Program-made: the position numbers and the translations under genes | DNA from: an uncultured Clostridia bacterium | GTDB taxonomy: Bacteria; Bacillota; Clostridia; UBA1381 | DNA length: 13,255 bases | Assembly (NCBI GenBank): GCA_934486495.1 | Contig: CAKSPW010000062.1 | Location: 1 to 13,255, forward strand | Reading direction: 5' to 3' | The notes under the pieces: generated by a model | What the model was told of the DNA's origin: nothing | What the model saw: only the letters and a program-made list of their open reading frames with translations | Databases searched by the model: none | In this document: in pieces, positions 1-6,596 of the stretch | Layout: every line of letters begins with the position of its first letter | Position numbering within the stretch: position 1 is the stretch's first letter

Positions 1-1
1 G

Positions 2-331
2 GCAGTTATGAACGTTTTGAGAGGTCGTTATAAGGTATTCACAAAAGAATCCAAAGGCTTGCTCAGAGGCGAATACGGCAGACTTCCGGGCGAGGTAAAC
101 GAAGAAGTTCGTAAAATGGCTATAGGCGATGAGCCGCTCATAACGTGCAGATTCGCAGATACGCTGAAACCGGAAATAGCAGCTTTGACAGAAGAAGCAA
201 AGGATTTTGCAAAGTGCGAAGAGGACGTATTAAGCTACGCACTTCTGCCGCAGGTTGCAAAGAAATTCCTTGAAGGAAAATATAATCCGAAGCCGAAAGA
301 AAAAGTTCTTTACGTTCAGGATTTGTCCTAA
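2..331 (+). CDS. oadA: Oxaloacetate decarboxylase alpha / pyruvate carboxylase carboxyltransferase subunit, C-terminal end (5' partial)
   Basis: This is the last ~110 residues of a biotin-dependent carboxyltransferase subunit (OadA/PycB family), which moves a carboxyl group between oxaloacetate/pyruvate and carboxybiotin. The reading frame is open to the left edge and the residues before the first in-window ATG (Ala-Val) fit the family, so the true start lies upstream and the ATG at position 8 is internal. The recognisable part is the post-barrel region: MNVLRGRYKVFTKESKGLLR, then a GEYGRLPGEV segment, and an acidic helical tail. It ends without a biotinyl domain (no AMKM motif), as in clostridial alpha subunits that use a separate biotin carrier. 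It converges on the minus-strand C4-acid cluster and is separated from it by a hairpin. OadA versus PycB cannot be decided from this fragment. Family assignment is from recall of the C-terminal pattern. Confidence 0.8.
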   Translation, partial: AVMNVLRGRYKVFTKESKGLLRGEYGRLPGEVNEEVRKMAIGDEPLITCRFADTLKPEIAALTEEAKDFAKCEEDVLSYALLPQVAKKFLEGKYNPKPKEKVLYVQDLS

Positions 332-354
332 GTAAAATTAAATAATAGGATAAT

Positions 355-412
355 AACACATGGGCTGTAGTCAACTCGATTTCAAAAATCGTTTTGCTAC
401 AGCCCATGTGTT
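355..412. terminator. Long hairpin between convergent genes, probable bidirectional terminator
   Basis: A perfect 16-bp inverted repeat (355-370 with 397-412) encloses a further pairing of CGATTT (377-382) with AAATCG (386-391), plus a CAA/TTG step. The whole region can therefore fold as one long stem with a 3-nt apex. It lies between the oadA stop (331) and the minus-strand stop at 417. U-rich runs follow on both sides (TTAGAATTATTTT on plus, TATTATCCTATTATTT on minus), though neither is a pure U tract. Its position and symmetry fit a terminator serving both convergent transcripts. Confidence 0.75.
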
Positions 413-416
413 AGAA

Positions 417-737
417 TTATTTTGCGTTCAATTCAGCAGCTTCGTCAAGCTTTTTGTTTCTGAAATACAGCGCAACATCTATAGATATTTCGATGAAATT
501 CAGAATGTAGAAGAAGAAGCTTAAGAAGAACATGAATCCTGTGCTTCCGTTATTCAGCTGGATTATCTTTCTTGCGATACCGCACGCATAACCTATCAGC
601 AGGAACACCTCGAAGAAAAGGCTTTTTCCCTTTGCCGTACGTGATATGATTGATTTTCTTATTGATATAGGCCACGAAAGACCGAAACAGAATATCGTGA
701 GCGCTTCAAGCAAATCTGTAATAAATTCTATTGTCAT
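417..737 (-). CDS. Small three-helix membrane protein, PQ-loop/SemiSWEET-like
   Basis: A 106-residue protein with three hydrophobic segments at about 5-27, 39-59 and 68-92, joined by a basic loop (residues 27-37, RKSIISRTAKG) and ending in a charged tail. A Trp-Pro at the end of the first helix, followed by the basic loop, resembles PQ-loop (SemiSWEET) proteins, although the canonical Pro-Gln is absent. It is the last gene of the minus-strand train. It starts 24 bp after frdA with a weak AGGG site 6 nt before the ATG, and it ends just before the terminator hairpin. The substrate is unknown. Because it directly follows an anchorless FrdAB pair, a role as a membrane partner is possible. However, it shows no helix histidines typical of haem ligands and does not look like FrdC/FrdD. 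Coding status is likely; function is not established. Confidence 0.75.
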   Translation of the reverse strand: MTIEFITDLLEALTIFCFGLSWPISIRKSIISRTAKGKSLFFEVFLLIGYACGIARKIIQLNNGSTGFMFFLSFFFYILNFIEISIDVALYFRNKKLDEAAELNAK

Positions 738-761
738 TATAAGCCCTGACTTTCTTTAATT

Positions 762-2357
762 TTATTTTCTTCTGTAATCCGGAAGAAGCATAGGCGATAC
801 CGCATCTGTCTTTATGCCTGCGGCTTCACGCTCTGCGTCGAATTTTGCGATATGTTCGAGCGTAAGCTTGCCGGGTTTAACGTCCTTTGAACGTGCTGCG
901 GCATTCTTGCCGGCGTTTCTGCCGAATACTATTATATCAAGAAGCGAGTTGCCCATAAGTCTGTTACGTCCGTGTATTCCTCCGACTGCTTCGCCGGCAA
1001 CAAACAGGTTTTCAACGTTCGTTGTCATGCCGTTTACGTCTATATCAAGACCGCCGTTCTGATAATGCAGTGTGGGGTATACGAGGATGGGTTCTTTTCT
1101 GATGTCTATTCCGTAGCTTGCGAACATACGCATCATGGCAGGAATACGCTTTTCTATAGTACCCTCGCCGCCGATTTTTTCTATCATCGGCGTATCGAGC
1201 CATACGGCTTTGCCGCTGCCTGTGTCAACGCCCTCTTCTCTGTCGGAACATTCTCTGATTATTGAAGCTGCCGCAACGTCACGGGTTTCAAGCGGATGCA
1301 TGAACACTTTACCGTCACGGTTTACAAGCTTAGCACCGAGCGAACGAACCTTTTCAGTAACAAGCGCACCGAAAATCTGCTGCGGATATGCTGCACCTGT
1401 CGGATGATATTGAAGTGTATCCGCATAAAGAAGCTTTGCACCGACTCTGTAACCGAGTACAAGACCGTCAGCCGTTGCACCGTAGTGGTTAGATGTCGGG
1501 AATCCCTGATAATGCATTCTGCCTGCACCGCCCGTTGCGATTATAACAGTCTTGGCACGTGCAACCATCAGCTCGTGTGTTTCCATATTCATGAGAACAG
1601 CACCGGAAGCTTTGCCGTTTTCGTCAAGAATAATCTCGATAGCCGATGTAAAGTCAACAACAGGAATACCTCTGTTAATTACCTCGTCACGAAGTGTTCT
1701 CATTATTTCGGCACCCGAATAGTCCTTAGCAGCGTGCATTCTCTTTCTTGACGTACCGCCGCCGTGTGTTGTTATCATTGTGCCGTCCTCAGCCTTATCA
1801 AATTCAACACCGAGGTCGTTGAGCCATTTTATAGCTTCCGGAGCGTCGCAAACAAGCTTTGAGAGAAGCTCACGCTTTGCCGCAAAATGACCGCCGCCGA
1901 ATGCGTCAAGAAAATGAATTGCCGGAGAGTCGTTTTCTTTGTCAGCTGCCTGAATACCGCCCTCAGCCATCATGGTATTGGCGTCACCTATTCTCAGCTT
2001 TGTAACTATCATAGCCTTTGCGCCTGCTTTATCAGCTTCAATTGCAGCCGATGCACCGGCACCGCCGCCGCCGATAATCAAAACGTCAACATCATAGGCA
2101 ACATCGTCAAGATTTATATCTTCAGCTTTAATTCTGCTCTTTGCCTGAAGAATATCGCAAAGCTCGTGAGGAACAACCTCGCCCTTGTTAGGACCTATTT
2201 TAAGCTCCTCAAACTCGTCTTTTTTATAGTCCGGATGATATGCGGCAAGGAGGTCTTCTTTTTCCTGCGCCGTCATACGTACCGGCTCATATGCGATATT
2301 GGCGCTGCGCGCGTCTTCTACCGCTTTTAATGATTTCTGAAATTCAGATGAATACAT
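762..2357 (-). CDS. frdA: Fumarate reductase / succinate dehydrogenase-type flavoprotein subunit
   Basis: The catalytic flavoprotein of a fumarate reductase, 531 residues. The FAD Rossmann motif GGGGAG is at 96-101. THGGGTSRKRMHAAKD at 197-212 matches the FAD-histidine/substrate loop, LQYHPTG at 315-321 and RDVAAASIIRE at 359-369 form the active-site region, HYQNGG at 431-436 carries the substrate histidine, and GEAVGG...NSLLD at 455-474 closes the FAD site. Two oddities stand out: an 88-residue extension precedes the Rossmann fold, and only ~57 residues follow NSLLD, so the usual C-terminal flavoprotein domain (about 130 residues) is missing. The start has GGGAGG nine bases upstream. It lies 21 bp after frdB. 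Fumarate reduction, not succinate oxidation, is inferred from the adjacent mdh/fumC and anaerobic context. No cytochrome b subunit is encoded nearby, so the enzyme is probably cytosolic. Confidence 0.9.
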   Translation of the reverse strand: MYSSEFQKSLKAVEDARSANIAYEPVRMTAQEKEDLLAAYHPDYKKDEFEELKIGPNKGEVVPHELCDILQAKSRIKAEDINLDDVAYDVDVLIIGGGGAGASAAIEADKAGAKAMIVTKLRIGDANTMMAEGGIQAADKENDSPAIHFLDAFGGGHFAAKRELLSKLVCDAPEAIKWLNDLGVEFDKAEDGTMITTHGGGTSRKRMHAAKDYSGAEIMRTLRDEVINRGIPVVDFTSAIEIILDENGKASGAVLMNMETHELMVARAKTVIIATGGAGRMHYQGFPTSNHYGATADGLVLGYRVGAKLLYADTLQYHPTGAAYPQQIFGALVTEKVRSLGAKLVNRDGKVFMHPLETRDVAAASIIRECSDREEGVDTGSGKAVWLDTPMIEKIGGEGTIEKRIPAMMRMFASYGIDIRKEPILVYPTLHYQNGGLDIDVNGMTTNVENLFVAGEAVGGIHGRNRLMGNSLLDIIVFGRNAGKNAAARSKDVKPGKLTLEHIAKFDAEREAAGIKTDAVSPMLLPDYRRK

Positions 2358-2378
2358 ACTATTTAAACCTCCCTGTTA

Positions 2379-3053
2379 TTACTTCTCTATCTCTCTTGTG
2401 TTGTAAAGCTCTTTGAGTTCTTCAACAGGTTTACCCATAAGCGCCTCAATCAAGTCGTTAAATGTACCGTTTTCGATTTCTTTTACACGGTTTTCAAGGT
2501 GTTCTGATTTCGGAGCAAGATATTTGCCGTTAATTCTGCGAGCAAGCATAGCAACCTGCGGATGAGAAATTCCTGCCGGACATCTCGATGAGCAAACGCC
2601 GCACATTACGCAGTCAAAAGACTCCTCGGCGCATTTTTCAAACTCTCCACGCTGTGCGTACGCTATGTACTGCATAACGTTAAGACCTTGTGTGCAGCTC
2701 TTTGTGCAGGCATTGCAGCCCACGCAGGCATATATTTCGGGATAAAGCTGCATCATAATCGACTCTGTCGGCTTTATCTTTTCTATGTCGTATACTTCCT
2801 TAACAAGCGGGAAAAACGGCAGAGTTGCAACATACATATTGTTTTCAACTTTTGTTTGACAGGCAAGACAAGCCTTAAGCTCTCTGTCGCCTTTTATACG
2901 ATAAATAGTTGCGCAAGCACCGCAAAATCCGTTTCTGCAGCCGCAACCTCGTACCAACTGATAGCCTGCATACTCCATAGCACGCATTATTGTAAGGTTA
3001 TCAGGAACACTGTATTTCTTTCCAAACAGATAAACGTCCACCATGTTATCCAT
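2379..3053 (-). CDS. frdB: Fumarate reductase iron-sulfur subunit (2Fe-2S plus two 4Fe-4S)
   Basis: The electron-transfer partner of FrdA, 224 residues from the chosen start. The N-terminal ferredoxin domain has C39-x4-C44-x2-C47...C62 (with C37 and C65 nearby) for a plant-type [2Fe-2S]. The C-terminal half has two CxxCxxCxxxC sites, C110/113/116/120 and C148/151/154/158. Classical FrdB carries 2Fe-2S, 4Fe-4S and 3Fe-4S; here both distal sites read as full [4Fe-4S] ligand sets. Methanogen thiol:fumarate reductase TfrB has extra CCG domains at its C-terminus; this protein lacks them, and HdrB in the same cluster supplies such domains separately. The ATG at 3053 is preferred because GGAG lies 6 nt upstream; the ATG at 3086 would add 11 residues but has no ribosome site. 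The helical tail (180-224) is highly charged. Confidence 0.88.
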   Translation of the reverse strand: MDNMVDVYLFGKKYSVPDNLTIMRAMEYAGYQLVRGCGCRNGFCGACATIYRIKGDRELKACLACQTKVENNMYVATLPFFPLVKEVYDIEKIKPTESIMMQLYPEIYACVGCNACTKSCTQGLNVMQYIAYAQRGEFEKCAEESFDCVMCGVCSSRCPAGISHPQVAMLARRINGKYLAPKSEHLENRVKEIENGTFNDLIEALMGKPVEELKELYNTREIEK

Positions 3054-3103
3054 AATAATCTCCATTCCGCCGCCCTGCATCGGCATAAATAGTTTTGAAA
3101 ATC

Positions 3104-3132
3104 TCTTATCGGCAGGGCAATAAATGATAAGA
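3104..3132 (-). other. Hairpin in the flxA-frdB spacer
   Basis: A perfect 7-bp inverted repeat (3104-3110, TCTTATC, with 3126-3132, GATAAGA) encloses a 15-nt loop in the leader just upstream of frdB, about 50 bases before its preferred start. It is not followed by a U tract, so termination is unlikely. It could be an mRNA-processing or stabilising stem, or chance. No convincing promoter was seen in the 3054-3265 gap. Confidence 0.3.
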
Positions 3133-3137
3133 AATTT

Positions 3138-3227
3138 TTACGCCCATGTGCGTTCCCGTACAAAACAAGGAAAATTCCGCACGTTCAAACAAATCCTGCC
3201 GGAGTCGTACATGAATGTTTTCTTCAC
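3138..3227 (-). CDS. Candidate 29-codon ORF with strong ribosome site
   Basis: In the 212-bp gap between flxA and frdB a GTG start at 3227 is preceded by GGAGG exactly 6 bases upstream (3234-3238), as good a ribosome site as any gene in the operon. The 29-residue product begins MKKTFMYDSG and contains two cysteines and several arginines, with no transmembrane segment. I recognise no family. It may be a translated small protein, a leader affecting frdB expression, or the decayed remnant of a longer gene. Support rests on the ribosome site and the operon position only. Confidence 0.35.
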   Translation of the reverse strand: MKKTFMYDSGRICLNVRNFPCFVRERTWA

Positions 3228-3265
3228 GTCAGTCCTCCGCTCGGCCGCACTCGGCGACACAAATC

Positions 3266-4099
3266 TTAATATTCGTCGGGAAGCTCGTCAAGCTCATCAC
3301 AACGGAATACCGGGCCGTCCTTGCAGACATATTTTGAACCGATATTACATCTTCCGCACTTGCCTATTCCGCATTTCATACGAAGCTCCATTGTTGTGTA
3401 AACCTGAGTCTTGTCAAATCCGAGCTCCTGGAGCCCCGAAAGCGTAAACTTAATCATTATAGGCGGACCGCAAATAATTGCAACCTTATCGGTTGTAAAG
3501 CCAAGCTCCTTTACATAGTTCGGAACAAAGCCGACATGACCGTCCCATTCGGGTTGTTCTCTGTCTATTGTAAGGTATACGTTGACACCTGCGTCTTTTG
3601 TCCATTCGTCTATAATTTCCTTGTAGTCAACAAGATCCTGCATACTGCGTGAGCCGTATACAATATCTATTTTTCCGTATCTGTCACGGTAATGACGGCA
3701 GTAGTTTATAACAGATCTGAGCGGTGCAAGACCGATACCGCCGGCAATAAAAAGCATATCCTTTCCGGCAAATTCATCATCAACCGGGAACGGCTTTCCG
3801 TACGGTCCTCGAATTGTAATCTGCTGTCCTACCTCCATAGAATGAAGCCACTCCGTAACGCAGCCGCATTTTTTAATTGAAAATTCCATAAACTCCGTGT
3901 TTGTCGGTGATGAAGTTATTGAAAACATCGCTTCACCGACACCCGGAACAGAAAGCATTGCACACTGTCCGGGCTTATGCTCAAAAGCCTTTTTCCCGTC
4001 AGGAGTTACAACTCTGAAGGTTTTAACATCGGGAGTGTCTATGCGAATATCCGTAACCACTCCGATAACCGGAATAAGAGGTTCTTTTATATCAGTCAT
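3266..4099 (-). CDS. flxA: FAD/NAD(P)H-binding electron-input subunit, FlxA-like (AsrB/hydrogenase-gamma family)
   Basis: A ferredoxin-NADP-reductase-fold protein of 277 residues. The FAD domain covers ~10-110 (GQCAMLS at 44-50, FSITSSP at 59-65, RGPYGKPF at 97-104). The nucleotide domain has AGGIGLAPLRS at 119-129 and CGPP at 210-213. A C-terminal [2Fe-2S] site is C243-x4-C248-x2-C251-x7-C259, the pattern of AsrB, hydrogenase gamma and PyrK-like proteins. In FlxABCD-HdrABC systems this subunit takes electrons from NADH. It is cut off from the other flx genes by the repeat array. Start choice is uncertain: ATG at 4099 has AAAGGA 12 nt upstream; ATG at 4111 would place that site immediately adjacent; a TTG at 4135 is less likely. 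AsrB is a possible alternative label, but there is no sulfite-reductase AsrC gene here. Confidence 0.87.
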   Translation of the reverse strand: MTDIKEPLIPVIGVVTDIRIDTPDVKTFRVVTPDGKKAFEHKPGQCAMLSVPGVGEAMFSITSSPTNTEFMEFSIKKCGCVTEWLHSMEVGQQITIRGPYGKPFPVDDEFAGKDMLFIAGGIGLAPLRSVINYCRHYRDRYGKIDIVYGSRSMQDLVDYKEIIDEWTKDAGVNVYLTIDREQPEWDGHVGFVPNYVKELGFTTDKVAIICGPPIMIKFTLSGLQELGFDKTQVYTTMELRMKCGIGKCGRCNIGSKYVCKDGPVFRCDELDELPDEY

Positions 4100-4119
4100 A
4101 TTAGTTATCATTCCTTTCC

Positions 4120-4133
4120 GTGCCCGAAGGCAC
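4120..4133 (-). promoter_or_regulatory. cUUCGg tetraloop hairpin before the flxA ribosome site
   Basis: On the minus strand the transcript reads GTGCC-TTCG-GGCAC: a perfect 5-bp stem capped by a UUCG tetraloop with the C-G closing pair known to be unusually stable. It ends three bases before GGAAAGGA. It sits between the repeat array and flxA, where it could protect the 5' end of a processed flxA-frdBA transcript. This role is inferred. Confidence 0.5.
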
Positions 4134-4142
4134 AAATTACGG

Positions 4143-4600
4143 TGCCGAATAAAAGTTCCGCATGTAATTTTATTCAGCGAATTAGGCTGAAAGAAAATTG
4201 TTCACAGTGCATTGTCTATTGAGCGGTGCTGTACTATTGTACCGACCCGAACGATAAGATGTGCTGCATGCGATTTTATTCAGCAAATTAGGCTGAAAGA
4301 AAATTGTTCACAGTGCATTGTCTATTGAGCGGTGCTGTACTATTGTACCGACCCGAACGATAAGATGTGCTGCATGCGATTTTATTCAGCAAATTAGGCT
4401 GAAAGAAAATTGTTCACAGTTCATTTTTGAGTGAGTGGTGCTGTACTCTTGTACTTCCCAACCACAAGATGTGCTGTGGGTGATTTTATTCAGCAAATTA
4501 GGCTGAAAGAAAATTGTTCACAGTGCATTTTTGAGTGAGTGGTGCTGTACTATCGTACTGCCCCGAACGATAAGATGTGCTGTGGGCGATTTTATTCAGC
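4143..4600. repeat. Tandem array of four ~106-bp repeats with decayed ends
   Basis: Four head-to-tail units at 4171-4276 (106), 4277-4382 (106), 4383-4486 (104) and 4487-4592 (106), flanked by a decayed part unit at 4143-4170 and a short part unit at 4593-4600. Units 1 and 2 differ at one base; units 3 and 4 share their first half with them but diverge in the second half. Every complete unit contains TTCAGC-7nt-GCTGAA (first copy 4173-4191) and a GTAC-4nt-GTAC palindrome. There is no significant ORF on either strand. This fills the 480-bp gap between flxB and flxA. The right edge overlaps the last two codons and stop of flxB (GCTGAATAA on the minus strand). It is not a CRISPR array: there are no spacers, and the units are contiguous. 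Confidence 0.93.
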
Positions 4601-5611
4601 CGAAGCTCCCAATTTTTTCATAACCTTCACTATATTCATCTGTATCGGACATTTTGATAAACATCTGCCACAGCCTACACATGAGAAGAGTCCGTCGTTA
4701 TTTGTGGGGTAGTATACAAGCTTATGCATAAAACGCTGACGAAAACGTTCAAGCTGAGTAAGTCTGGGTTGTCCTGCCGACATTTTTGTGAAGTCGGAGT
4801 ACATACATGAATCCCAGCATCTGAAACGCTTAACACCGTGACCTGTGTTGAAATCCTTTATATCGTAGCACTGACAGGTCGGGCATACAAAGGTACACGT
4901 TCCGCAGCCGAGACACGTAGCGGAAAGCTCCTTCCATTCGGGTGCATTAAAGAATTTGTCTGTCTTATCGGCGCCGAATGCGTCCTTTGAAAGAGATGCA
5001 AGCGGAAGCTTTTCAATTCTTTCGTGAATAAGGGTTTTTTGAGCCTCAACGTCTGAATTATCCGCATCTGTGCATATATCGAGAGCGCTCAAAAGTGCTT
5101 CTCCCTTATCCGTTTTTGCGTCCATATAAAGCGCATCGTCCGTTTTATAGCACACAACATCACCCTCGGGATTTGCGGCATCTATATCAAACGTTTTACA
5201 AAAGCACGTTTCCTGAGGCTTTGTGCAAGCAAGCGACATTATAATTCCATGCTCACGACGATTTTTATAGTAGGTATCGACAGGCTCGGAAAGAAATACT
5301 CTGTCAAGCACATCAAAGCTTTTCACATCGCACGCACGAACACCGAAAATTACAAAATCCTCTGTTTCGGAGCGTGTATCGATAACCTCTATATTCTTGC
5401 CGTCAACTTTAAAATCCATAAGGTTTTCGGTTTGCGGAAAGAAGAAATCCTTTGCACTTCTTACAGTGTTTAATGCATCAGAGAGTTTTTTGCCCTCCTC
5501 CCACTTTTCAAACTTTGCTCCGCCGTCTGTATCCTGCGGAATATAAAGCGTATTATTCTTTGCAAGAAGTGAAAAAAGCTCATCAATTTTATCAAGTGAA
5601 ATTTTACGCAT
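4592..5611 (-). CDS. flxB: 4Fe-4S dicluster electron-transfer protein, FlxB-like (AsrA family)
   Basis: A 339-residue iron-sulfur protein of the AsrA / hydrogenase beta-like family. The N-terminal half carries family motifs FGVRACD at 89-95 and ACTKPQETCFC around 128-138. The C-terminal half has two cluster sites, C233/236/239/243 and C311/314/317/321, with extra cysteines at 246, 248, 265 and 269. It is predicted to pass electrons between the FAD subunit and FlxC/FlxD in the Flx module. The ATG at 5611 is preferred (GAGGTG six bases upstream) over a GTG three codons earlier that overlaps that ribosome site. Its first 8 bp overlap the end of flxC, indicating translational coupling. Its stop codon lies inside the edge of the repeat array. 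Which of the two dicluster proteins is FlxB and which FlxC is assigned from memory of the AsrA-like fold and could be swapped. Confidence 0.85.
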   Translation of the reverse strand: MRKISLDKIDELFSLLAKNNTLYIPQDTDGGAKFEKWEEGKKLSDALNTVRSAKDFFFPQTENLMDFKVDGKNIEVIDTRSETEDFVIFGVRACDVKSFDVLDRVFLSEPVDTYYKNRREHGIIMSLACTKPQETCFCKTFDIDAANPEGDVVCYKTDDALYMDAKTDKGEALLSALDICTDADNSDVEAQKTLIHERIEKLPLASLSKDAFGADKTDKFFNAPEWKELSATCLGCGTCTFVCPTCQCYDIKDFNTGHGVKRFRCWDSCMYSDFTKMSAGQPRLTQLERFRQRFMHKLVYYPTNNDGLFSCVGCGRCLSKCPIQMNIVKVMKKLGASAE

Positions 5612-6596
5612 TATTGTCACCTCTTTCTACAGCCTCACTCGGCTCTGCATCCTCCGTTGTATAGTCAACAATCGGTGCTCTGCTGCCGACAACCGCTCCT
5701 GCCTGATAATCACCGTAAAGTTCGTCAATATCCTTTATAAACTTGCGGTTTAAAAGATGAAGCGGAATATGCTGAGGACAAACTCTTGAGCACTCTCCGC
5801 AGTCAGTACAACGACCGACAACATGGAACGCTCTTATGATATGGAACATTTTTTCCTCAAAAGAGTTTGACGCCGCCTTATTTTCAACACCCGAATTGGG
5901 GTTGTCAAAAACGCATTTTTCACACGTACAAGCAGGACATACGTCACGGCACGCATTACAGCGAATACATCTTGAAAGCTCATTCTGCCAAAATGCAAAT
6001 CGCTCATCTGGAGTCATTTTTTCGATTTTTTCAACTTCATCAAATCTTGAGCTGTCCAAAACTTCTCCGTCCTCGCCCAAAAGCTCATCGTACGCAACGT
6101 GCTTTTTTGACTTACAGCTTACGCATCTTTCGGATATAAGCTCGTTGAAATCAGCCTTTATATCGCCATCGTAAAGCGTATGAATCAAAACTCCGTCCGC
6201 CTGTGATGTAACAGATGTAACTCCATCCGCCTTTTCTTTTACCTTGCTTGTATCGAGCATACCCTCGCACGGCACACCGACAACGTAAACCTTCTCCCTG
6301 TCAAAGCGATGCTCCGTCAAAAGCTGATTAAAGCTGTATGTGTCGCACGGTTTTAAAAACACGAGAATTTTCTTTTCTTCATTAATTGTTTCCTTTACGA
6401 GATACTTTGAAAAATTCGCTCCGCAGAAATCTCCCCATACAAAATCGGATTTGATTTCTTCCTCGGATACGAATACGGACGGTGTTACGTCATAATCAAA
6501 CTCGCCCGCTCTCCAGCCGAGAACACGGTCAACCGTTCCGTTTTTCAAAAGCTCGGAGGCTTTATTTACAAGGTCGTCACGTTTCACTTTTTGCAT
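5604..6596 (-). CDS. flxC: 4Fe-4S dicluster electron-transfer protein, FlxC-like
   Basis: A 330-residue protein. The N-terminal half resembles F420-hydrogenase/formate dehydrogenase beta-type partners (FLKPCDTYSFNQLL at 80-93, VVGVPCEGMLD at 105-115). The C-terminal half has two [4Fe-4S] sites, C210/213/216/220 and C263/266/269/273, plus additional cysteines at 158, 161, 223, 225 and 228. The tail after ~300 is acidic and probably disordered. GGAGG lies 7 nt before the ATG. The start overlaps the end of flxD by 13 bp and the end overlaps flxB by 8 bp. It is predicted to relay electrons within the Flx-Hdr complex. Confidence in the family is good; the exact partner order is inferred from homologous clusters. 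Confidence 0.82.
   Translation of the reverse strand: MQKVKRDDLVNKASELLKNGTVDRVLGWRAGEFDYDVTPSVFVSEEEIKSDFVWGDFCGANFSKYLVKETINEEKKILVFLKPCDTYSFNQLLTEHRFDREKVYVVGVPCEGMLDTSKVKEKADGVTSVTSQADGVLIHTLYDGDIKADFNELISERCVSCKSKKHVAYDELLGEDGEVLDSSRFDEVEKIEKMTPDERFAFWQNELSRCIRCNACRDVCPACTCEKCVFDNPNSGVENKAASNSFEEKMFHIIRAFHVVGRCTDCGECSRVCPQHIPLHLLNRKFIKDIDELYGDYQAGAVVGSRAPIVDYTTEDAEPSEAVERGDNNA

Noticed and set aside
138..407. Minus-strand ORF across the 3' end of oadA and the terminator
   Set aside because: It is antisense to a clear coding frame and begins inside the terminator hairpin; no ribosome site or family pattern.
417..737. Fumarate reductase membrane anchor FrdC/FrdD
   Set aside because: It has three helices but no histidine haem-ligand pattern, and it resembles PQ-loop proteins more closely; kept only as a remote possibility.
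3054..3086. Upstream ATG start for frdB at 3086
   Set aside because: It adds 11 residues but has no ribosome site, while the ATG at 3053 has GGAG at 6-nt spacing.
3087..3227. Internal promoter for frdB
   Set aside because: TTGAAC followed 17 bp later by TTTTGT matches the -10 consensus at only three positions; too weak to claim.
4143..4600. CRISPR array
   Set aside because: The ~106-bp units are contiguous with no unique spacers, far too long for CRISPR repeats, and no cas gene is present.
4143..4600. Insertion sequence or MITE
   Set aside because: No transposase, terminal inverted repeats or target-site duplication can be identified; the structure is a head-to-tail tandem array.
3266..5611. 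Anaerobic sulfite reductase AsrAB
   Set aside because: The two proteins are AsrB- and AsrA-like, but there is no siroheme AsrC gene, and MvhD plus HdrABC adjacency indicates a Flx-Hdr module instead.
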